In this document: positions 56,440 to 64,000 of the stretch, in pieces
How positions within the stretch are numbered: the first letter of the stretch is position 1
How the letters are laid out: the number at the start of each line of letters is the position of its first letter
The notes under the pieces: model-generated
The model's input: only the letters and a program-made list of their open reading frames with translations
What the model was told of the DNA's origin: nothing
Database searches by the model: none
Assembly: GCA_002335605.1 (NCBI GenBank)
Contig: BEDY01000001.1
Location: forward strand, 4,216,001 to 4,280,000
Reading direction: 5' to 3'
DNA: 64,000 nt
Source of the DNA: Prillingera fragicola
Lineage: Eukaryota > Basidiomycota > Tremellomycetes > Trichosporonales > Trichosporonaceae
Made by a program: the position numbers and the translations under genes

Positions 56440-58575
56440 CTAGTGCACGGCACGACCGTTGCCGACATGCTTGGCGAGTCCCATCTTGCGCAGGAAGATA
56501 CCAGCAAGGAACACGGTACCAAAGGCCCAGGCAGTAGTCATGCCGAAAGCGTGGCGGAGACCAGTGAGATAGTCGCCCGTCTTGAGGTAGACGTCGTTGC
56601 TGACGAGACTGCTGATGCAAATGCCGAGGGCTGACGCAATCTGGATAGCAGTCTGGAACAGGGCTCCGGCGACAGACTGCTCGTCGTCGTCGCACAGGTT
56701 GGACATGAGGATTGAGCCAATGCCCACAGTGAGGTCTGCGCCGAAGGGGAGGAGCAGCATGGAAATAAAGCCCGAGGCCCAGTAGGACGTGCCGTCCGGG
56801 ATGACTGCAAAGAGCAAGCAGGCGAGGCCGGAGAGAAAGCCGCCGACGGCCAAAACGATGGGAGCACGTACGCGGGGCACAATGACCATGACGGCTGCTG
56901 CGGCGACGGTGCCGCAGAGCGCGGCGGGGAGGACGTGGATGGCGTTCTGGATCGGTGACATGCCCTTGTGCTCCTGGTAGAAGAGCGAGACGAGGTAGAC
57001 CCATCCTGCGATGCAGACAAAGACGGAGAAGGTGCAGAGCATGATGATGGAGATCTTCCAGCCGTCGCGGCTAAAGATGGACAGCTTGGCGATAGGCGGG
57101 ACGCTGGCGTTGCGCTCCACCCGGCGCTCCCACCATCCAAAGGCGCCAAAGAGAATAATGGACACGGCGAGCAGCGCCGGGACGTACGGGGTGCGCCAGC
57201 CGTCGGGGGCGATACCTGAGTCTGTGATGCTAAAGGTGAAAAGACACAGAGCGGCAGTGATGAGAAAGCCACCGAGCCAGTCGATGCGCTTGTCCTTGAC
57301 GAGCTTGTTGGTCGGGTCGCGGGGAATGACCCAGATTCCGATCAGCAACGGCACAATGGCAAGGCCGCCGAGGACAAAGTACAAGTACTGCCAGCCACGG
57401 GCGTTGATGCCGGCGACGCCGCCGCCGACCAGCATGCCGACAGAGCTGCCGAGGGGGTTGCCCAGACCGAAACACGCGTAGGCAATGGTGCGCTCGGGCT
57501 CGTCGCGGAAGGTGACGCCGATGATGCCAAAGCCTGCTGGCGTGGCCACGGCGAGGCCGAGGCCAGCGAGAGCGCGGATGACGCAGAGGGGAATAAAAGA
57601 CCTCACAACGCCGGAGATGATGCAGAAGATGGCAGCGGCGGCGAGACCGCCGAGGAAGAGCATCTTGCGGCCGTAGATGTCGGCCAGGCGGCCGGCGAAC
57701 AGGAGACCGCAGCCGAAAGAAAGCGAGTAGGCGGAAGAAACCCACTGCGCCTCGAGCTGGGATACGCCGAGGTCCTTGGCCATGGTGGGGATGGTGAGGA
57801 CGACAGCGTTCGAGGACATGCTCGAGACAAAGACCTCGAGCATCATGACCGTGCCCAGGAGAATCTTGCGGGCCTTGCTCATCTTGCGCGCGGCTTCGGC
57901 CTGCTCGTCCTCGACGTCGCTTGCGGCCTCGACGTCCGAGGACTCCTTGGAGGGCTGCTCGACTGCGGCGGCGGCCTCGTCCGAGCCAGTAGACTTGTAT
58001 TTGGCGAGTCGGCGCAGAGGGCCTTGGTCGACTTCGTCGTCGTCGTCGTCGATCACATCGCTCATCGCCAGCGTCTTCTCCGAGTCGATACGCGGGAGCA
58101 TGGGACGGTCACCCATCGCGGCTGCACGGGAGGGGCGGCGCATCTGCTCGCGCAGCTCGGCGCGCTGCTTCTCGTGCTCTACCACGGTTTCGGGAAAGGA
58201 CACGGACGTGCTCACGCCAACGCTGCCAGCACGCCCGCGACCGGCAGAGCGGCGGGAGGAGACAGAAGCAGACCGGGAACGCGCAGGGTACAGCGCCATG
58301 GGGCCCACGGCCGCCTCGACGCTGACCTTGCGCGAGAGCTCGGTGATCATCTCACCAATCGTGGACCTGTCGTCGTCGTCGGCGTTGTCGTGCACCATGG
58401 TGTCGGCGGGGGTAATGGGGGTAAAGGTGAGGAGGTGGTTGGGGGGGGGAGGGGTGCTGCGCGGGGTCGCGTAGCTGGAGGGAGTGGTGCTACTTGGAGT
58501 GGTGCTAGGGGGAGTCTCGTAAACCTCGTCGGTCGCGCCACTCTCAATCACAACTGGGTCTAGTGTCTCTGGCAT
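56440..58575 (-). CDS. DHA2-type multidrug MFS transporter (711 aa)
   Basis: An intronless plasma-membrane drug:H+ antiporter-like protein. About 215 cytosolic, Ser/Thr/Pro-rich and acidic N-terminal residues precede the membrane domain, which starts near KILLGTVMMLEVFVSSMSSN. It shows about 14 hydrophobic segments and DHA2-type features: LGVSQLEAQWVSSAYSLSFG, GRLADIYGRKMLF after TM2, RALAGLGLAVATPAGFG, and GNPLGSSVGMLVGG corresponding to the antiporter motif C. The family exports drugs, siderophore precursors or secondary metabolites; substrate here is unknown. The start ATG at 58575 was preferred to one 13 codons upstream. Such a long N-terminus is unusual and may be a phosphorylation or trafficking region. 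Confidence 0.88.
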   Translation of the reverse strand: MPETLDPVVIESGATDEVYETPPSTTPSSTTPSSYATPRSTPPPPNHLLTFTPITPADTMVHDNADDDDRSTIGEMITELSRKVSVEAAVGPMALYPARSRSASVSSRRSAGRGRAGSVGVSTSVSFPETVVEHEKQRAELREQMRRPSRAAAMGDRPMLPRIDSEKTLAMSDVIDDDDDEVDQGPLRRLAKYKSTGSDEAAAAVEQPSKESSDVEAASDVEDEQAEAARKMSKARKILLGTVMMLEVFVSSMSSNAVVLTIPTMAKDLGVSQLEAQWVSSAYSLSFGCGLLFAGRLADIYGRKMLFLGGLAAAAIFCIISGVVRSFIPLCVIRALAGLGLAVATPAGFGIIGVTFRDEPERTIAYACFGLGNPLGSSVGMLVGGGVAGINARGWQYLYFVLGGLAIVPLLIGIWVIPRDPTNKLVKDKRIDWLGGFLITAALCLFTFSITDSGIAPDGWRTPYVPALLAVSIILFGAFGWWERRVERNASVPPIAKLSIFSRDGWKISIIMLCTFSVFVCIAGWVYLVSLFYQEHKGMSPIQNAIHVLPAALCGTVAAAAVMVIVPRVRAPIVLAVGGFLSGLACLLFAVIPDGTSYWASGFISMLLLPFGADLTVGIGSILMSNLCDDDEQSVAGALFQTAIQIASALGICISSLVSNDVYLKTGDYLTGLRHAFGMTTAWAFGTVFLAGIFLRKMGLAKHVGNGRAVH

Positions 58576-61500
58576 GGTTAGAAAGGATGGTTCTGTAAGT
58601 ATGGTGTGTCGCAAAGCTCACATAGGCGATGAGGGTAGGGGTCTTGCTGGCAATTGCTCGCTTTATACAGCGCGCGGTAGGTATCTCTGTTCTACGGTGG
58701 CAAGAGACGGTCGATACGCGACTGGGCGGTCGGGCTAGACCGAACGGAATTCCTTCTTCCTCAATGGCAGCAACAGTCGAGTCAGTGCTGTGAACCCGAC
58801 ACTGGAACAAGGCAGTCAGGTGAGGAGGCGTTGGGAGAAACAATAAAGGCAAGGGGTCTGGAAAGGTCGGAAGGTCGTTACTAATGCGCGAACAGCTCGG
58901 TACTTATTCACTGCGAGCACGTTGTCGCCGCTTGCCCGTGTCTCGCCAGATTTTCCAGCACGATCACAAGCGCGTCTCGTCATCATTCCGAGCCGTCTTT
59001 CCAGGCGAGCCGGATCGTCACCATCCGAGCAGCTGATCACTCGGCGGCCAGCAAAAGCTGCTGACTCTTACCGAGAAACCGGACGTTTACTCAGGGAATG
59101 TGTTCATGTTCTGCAACATGACAGATCACCCACGATAGCCTTTCTCTGCCCACGCGCCTGATCACGCGCATTCTAGACCCCTAGCAGCAGATGGCTGCCC
59201 TCTGTCTTGGCCTCTGCTGGAATGGGCACGAGCTCGGTGTGAGGCCGAGCCGCCGAGACTGCCGGAGTTGATCCGGAGATTGCTAAATTTTGGAATGGCC
59301 ATCTCGCGGCCAACGGACGGACTAGAGCTGGTTACCTCCACTGGTTCCTCCACTCTTTCGGTGCCGAGATCCACGTCGGGAGGTTACCTGCGGCTAACGC
59401 GTACCGAGTCCTGCGGTCTCTGCGGGACGACTGGGTGGAAGATTTTTGTGCGCTGGCACTGCGCGGACGACGATGATAAGAGTACAGGGTTTCGGTCGTT
59501 TTAGTTTAACAGTTCTTCCCTGTACAACTTGCCGACGGACCATCATCTTGCCGTCAATGATGGGTAGCAGCTGCCGGTCTAGGTCCACCGAGCAGCCATT
59601 GTCGGGCCGAGCTCGGTGCGTGCACAGCAACTTGGAGCCTGCAAGAGCTTGAGAACGTGTCCACGTCGACATGCCAAGACTGAGGTTGCAGCGGAGATGA
59701 CAAGTGAGAGCAATCCTCGGGTCATGACCTTCCGAGCGTTTGGAAGAAACGTGGTCGCCCTGGACATGACATGTGGGTACTGTAGTGGTTCCTGGGAGAA
59801 CATATGCTTGATGACAACTTGCGACACGCTACTCACTCTGCTTCTCTCCCAACCTGCGTATCGTAATGTTGACCTTGCTGATCTTCGTGAAGGTGGCTAG
59901 GCTGCGCTTAAACGCGTTTAACCCCACATTGACCCTGCCTGAACATGACTGCGACATAGCAGCTGGACAGGAGCGCGGCAGCTCTGGAGCAGACTGTCCT
60001 CAAACGCTCTCTTGCACCATCTCTTTGAATGGACCACAGAACAAGCTGCAAGCCTCAAGTGTAAACACCGCCTATGTGTGCCGTACGACGTTTCCTGAGC
60101 GCACAGTCACTTGCGCTCAAAGCCCACCTTCCTCTGCCCAGTCGCAGCAGCCTCGTCTGAACCGTAAGCATACACCCTTCAAGCTCTCCGGCGCCATCGG
60201 AGCAGCCCCGCTCATCACCGCCGAAAAGTGGGTTTGGATCACTGTAGCACCTGAGACACCCGGCTCGGCGGTCGAAACGGCGTCTCGAGGACAGGGTTCA
60301 GGAGGACACCGAGCTGCGGCGCCGCCGCGGCGTTGTCGCCAAGATGTGCGCGTCGCCGCTGGAACTGGTCCTTTGTTGGCGCCGAGTCTGCCCTGCGTAT
60401 ATGTTGTGGTCAGTTTCTGTTTATCCGGTATTATGGGATCAATGAGGCCACGGGCGTGGGCGTGGATGTGCCATGGGACGCCGCCGCCCAACGTTCGCAC
60501 GACTGGGAAGCGTTGTGCGCTTGCTTGGCAGGTGGATTCAGGTAGGCAGGACTGGCTTGGGGGGATTGGACAGTTTGAACTCGTATCGAGGTTGGCGAGG
60601 GTGTGAACGGCATCTTATGGTTCATTGGTGGTGACGCTGACCTGCGCGCGAGCGTGTCGTGCCGCGCCGCCATGGCGTCGTGGCACTGCCATGCTTGCAC
60701 CACACTATTGCTGAGAGTCCTCCTGTCTTCGATGCCTGTAGATCTGATTATGGCACCCCGTTGTTGATGCCAGAAACTGCCCGTCAAGTGTGGCCCCCAC
60801 GAACTAACGTAGCGCGTTGCAGGCCACAAGTTGCAACGCACGCGGCCGCGCTCTATGTTCCCCCGGCCGGAGGAGCAGAGACTCCTACACAGTTGTCATC
60901 GCTTCCCCAGACTGAAAGTCGACATATGTAGGGACTTGTTCACCCCGTTGCAGGAAACTAGCAGCTCTTGGGATGCGCAATTGTGATAGCTGCAAAAGAA
61001 CGGTTTCAATCCTCATCCATTGCCCTAAGATTGTCATCGGCCACCCTTCGAAACGGCCAATGAGGCTGGCTGTGGAACTGCTACCATTTCGTTTGTCAAG
61101 GTAGGACAGTTCCAGACACTCCCCTGCCACCTGCTCGAGCATCAGACATTGCGCTAGCTCGATCTCTGAATCTTCCCTTGTCTTGTACTGTCACTTGACC
61201 AATTGACCTCTGATCTTCTGAGCGCTAGAGATTGTGCGAACCGCGGCAGATGATAAGGCCGTAACTGACACTGTTTCCAAAGACGATGTCTAATCCGGCT
61301 TAATCAATCAACGTTCGCGTCCTACTTCACTCGCACCTCGGCTCATCTCCCTTCTCCACGCTTCATAGCAGGTCACCCTCGGCGGCCGCTCCGCAATGTA
61401 GGCCGCTAGCCCCACCGCACTGGTCCAAGAATTGTAGCGCAGTGCAAGACCAGGCAAGACTGCCAGGATATCCCAGACACAGTCCCGCCACTAACCAGAA

Positions 61501-63455
61501 CCCTCGCCCAAACCTCGCCGAGACTGATCTGGACCCAGCGGCGAGGCAGCCGTAGCGTATGGTGTCTCGGTGTCCTCGCCGCGACTGTCGACGGACCGAC
61601 GGACCGCGCCGGCGCGAGACAAGCACGCCATCCTTAGTGTCCGCGGCTGTCTCAGTGAACGTAGGACGGAATGGGCGGAACAGCAGTGCAGCAGACTACC
61701 TGGCCTAACGGGGATGTATCGTCTATATCCCCTCGCAGGTGCGAGTACGACAATGGTGACCTTTGTGGTGTGGGACATTCCACAGGATCGAGACTCGCAA
61801 GCGCTTTAGTGTCCCACTGTCCCACTATCGCGAGTGGCTGAGTTGATCACGGTCTAGGTTGGTGGGAGATAGCACTACGGGCCAAGCACTGGACGCAGCG
61901 GTTAGCACATCTCCTCACGCAATCGTGGCTGCGGATGGAGTGAGCCGAGGGTGGTCGCTATCTCCATCCGGACGCTGAGAATAGAGCGCGGCAACTTCGG
62001 CGACCTCGCTCCAACTTGTGCGCACCTGACATTCCTTTGTGTGCGTCTTGTTCCTCCATTGCGGCCTCGTAAGCGCAGACCGCTATGCAGGAGGAAAAGG
62101 AGAGTTAACAAGGTTTGTCTCCGAGGACGACATGACGACAGCCGCTCTTGCGCGTGATTAGCAGTCGCTTTGTACGTAAAGTGCATCCCATGAGGGACGT
62201 CTCCCGAGGCCGATGTAGTGGGTCGACCCAAAGTTGGGCTTATGCTTGCTGGGGCCTGCTTCGCGTCCAGTGCCGCGCAGTCCGTGTCTGCTCGGCGAAT
62301 GACATTGCCTCCATGACACAACAAAGACGAATTGGCCATGGACAGGCCATGGACACTACTCGGTCAGACGACTCGGTCCACTCGTACTCGGCCCCAGGAG
62401 CAGGCCTGCGCTGTCCATCACACAGGAACGTCAGCAACACGTACTGAATTGTACTCGACCTGCCTCCTCCCTACGCTATACTCTTTTCCCTACACTGTAC
62501 CCTTGGCCGCACCCTAGACACAACCCTGCGAGGAGCGCAAAGACCCGTTTTTACCGGCACCTACAGCTGCAGCTGCAGACGACGTCCTCTGCCGTCAGAA
62601 GTGGAGCCAGGGAGCGAACACTGGGTACAGGGACTCTTTCCCACGGTAGTCGTTCCCCAAAGCTTATCACCAACAAGCGGTGTCTGCCGCCTATGCCCTT
62701 TCAAGTGGCACTAGCGGCCGTCGAGCTACATCCACTGGCCACTGGGAGGAGTGCCACTGATCGCGGGGAGGACGGGCAAGAGATTGCCTGCTAGCTGTTG
62801 CCGAAGCGAGGATATAGCTGCGGTAGCGAGCTGGGTCTCCCTTGCAATCGCATGACCAAGTCCGTGTTGTGTTGAAGATTGCGGCTTACGGGTTACGGGT
62901 TACGGAATACGGTCTGCTTCCAAACGCTCTTCCATAGACGTTTCGCAGCGAGAATGCATGCACATCTGGCACGACGGGGATTCATCTGGCGTTCTGTTCT
63001 CGAACACGTAAGCGCTAGTGCCGCTTTGGGGAGTGGGGACGCTGCGAGGGGGTATCGAGTGGAGTCATTGCCCTGCGAGCGAGCTGCAGAGTCGCAAGAG
63101 TGTGAGTCGTGTGAGGCGGCAACGGCCGCTGGCTCGCTGAGCGGAAAGAGGGGGACACTACAAGGGGTTCCGCGATGGACTGTGTCAACGTGCAAGTGAG
63201 TTGGAACAAAGGTTGGACAGAACCGTGTCAGCGGTGTATGCGATAAGGCTATCCCGCGATGAGATAGCACGCAATCTACCATGACCCGGTCCTTGCGTTA
63301 TTTTCGTACAACCCAAGAACAAGTGTGCCTCAGTGCTTGCTCGAAGTTAGGCTGCTGCATTCCGCGACTACAATCTGATGCGGCTGGTATCCAATCACTA
63401 AAAAGCCAACAATAAGGGGGAGTGGAGAGAGGGGGTAGAACAACGAGACAGCGGC
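58576..63455. other. 4.9 kb stretch with no convincing gene
   Basis: The longest gene-free interval in the window, between two minus-strand genes. Open frames are short and overlap. The only hint of coding is near 60240-60545, where adjacent frames carry protein-like pieces, described as a finding. No tRNA, rRNA or transposon termini were recognised. Confidence 0.5.
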
Positions 63456-64000
63456 CTAGACGCCGACAGTCTGTTCGTTCCAGTTGGGGAGACCAAAGCC
63501 GAGATTCAACTTTGCGTCGGTGTTGCCCTGCTGCTGCTGCTGCTGGGGGAACATTGATGCCATGAGCTGCGCGAGACCTGCCTGGGACTGCTGCTGCGTG
63601 TTTGCGAGGAACATGTTACCCAGGGACGACTGCTGCTGCTGCGCGGCAAAGGCGGCGAGGGCGGCCTGGCGCGAAGCCATGGGCTGCTGGAAGGGAGCCT
63701 GGGCCTGGTGGAACAAGTACTGCTGAGCCATCCAAGCGCTGCTGTTCGGTGCGTTGTCGTCGGCCGAGCCGGAAGAGTGGGGCGAGGGCGTGTGCGCAAA
63801 GCCAGTCTCCATGCTGGGTGGGGTAAGGATGGCGCTCTGGTGCGAGCTGCCAACGGGGGACGAGGTGGACGAGGCATCGGTAGAGTCGGACATGAAGGCG
63901 TTGAAAGGCACCTGGGGCATGGTGCCCCAGTTGAGCTGGCCGTTGATGGCAATGCTGACAGGAGGAGTCGCAGTGGCGGTGGCAGTAGACTTGGCAATGC
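63456..64000 (-). CDS. Glutamine-rich C-terminal part of a regulator-like gene (partial)
   Basis: The 3' end of a minus-strand gene that continues beyond the right edge; 181 codons plus stop are visible with no intron. The visible part is Ser/Thr/Pro-rich, then rich in Gln and Ala with runs such as QQQQQQ, and ends LGFGLPNWNEQTVGV. Low complexity of this type is common in activation domains of fungal transcription factors and in RNA-binding regulators. No DNA-binding domain lies in the window, so the family is unknown. Confidence 0.65.
   Translation of the reverse strand, partial: IAKSTATATATPPVSIAINGQLNWGTMPQVPFNAFMSDSTDASSTSSPVGSSHQSAILTPPSMETGFAHTPSPHSSGSADDNAPNSSAWMAQQYLFHQAQAPFQQPMASRQAALAAFAAQQQQSSLGNMFLANTQQQSQAGLAQLMASMFPQQQQQQGNTDAKLNLGFGLPNWNEQTVGV

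Noticed and set aside
59866..60606. 246-codon plus-strand open frame as a gene
   Set aside because: No recognisable domain, no promoter features, and the more protein-like pieces in this area lie in other frames.

Overview
The window looks like nuclear DNA of a high-GC basidiomycete yeast, most likely Tremellomycetes and plausibly Trichosporonales; the order is inferred, not proven. Genes contain many very short introns (mostly 34-60 nt) with GTRAGT-type donors and CTGAC/CTAAC branch sites a few bases before the AG. Two genes are Zn2Cys6 transcription factors, and the best-known proteins (Pho85 kinase, eIF2A, SERF, ACS and sugar-porter MFS, DUF1996, BIM1-like) fit that group. I rebuilt exon structures by hand from splice signals and checked that the phases add up; they are models, not transcripts.

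Layout. 1-8 kb: a large gene-free stretch, then an inverted pair of tRNA-Asp(GTC) genes enclosing a small orphan gene and a Zn2Cys6 regulator. 8-12 kb: an orphan nuclear-looking protein and the cyclin-dependent kinase Pho85. 12.9-16.3 kb: a nitrilase and an ACS/Dal5-type anion transporter on the same strand, a plausible nitrile/carboxylate use pair. 18.3-25.6 kb: an F-box-family-like protein and two secreted or surface proteins (BIM1-like and DUF1996). 26.6-33.1 kb: two different sugar-porter transporters, separated by 2.8 kb of apparently empty DNA. 33.7-40.5 kb: a nitronate monooxygenase with a peroxisomal AKL tail, a Mug135-like coiled-coil gene with an uncertain 5' part, a secreted orphan and a second Zn2Cys6 factor. 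41.6-44.9 kb: a tiny SERF gene in five exons and eIF2A.

45.75-56.06 kb is the most unusual part. It is an accessory cluster of four diverged paralogues with a protein-kinase-like fold, all of which have lost the catalytic aspartate (the HxD position reads H-x-S). Between them sit two inverted, equally long (526 aa) F-box-like paralogues. I know of no description of such a cluster. Loss of catalysis in four neighbours, one member with a compensated frameshift, and the mix with F-box-like proteins suggest a fast-evolving family, perhaps for protein recognition or turnover; that role is inference.

56.4-64 kb: a DHA2-type multidrug MFS transporter, 4.9 kb with no convincing gene, and the 3' end of a glutamine-rich, regulator-like gene that runs off the window.
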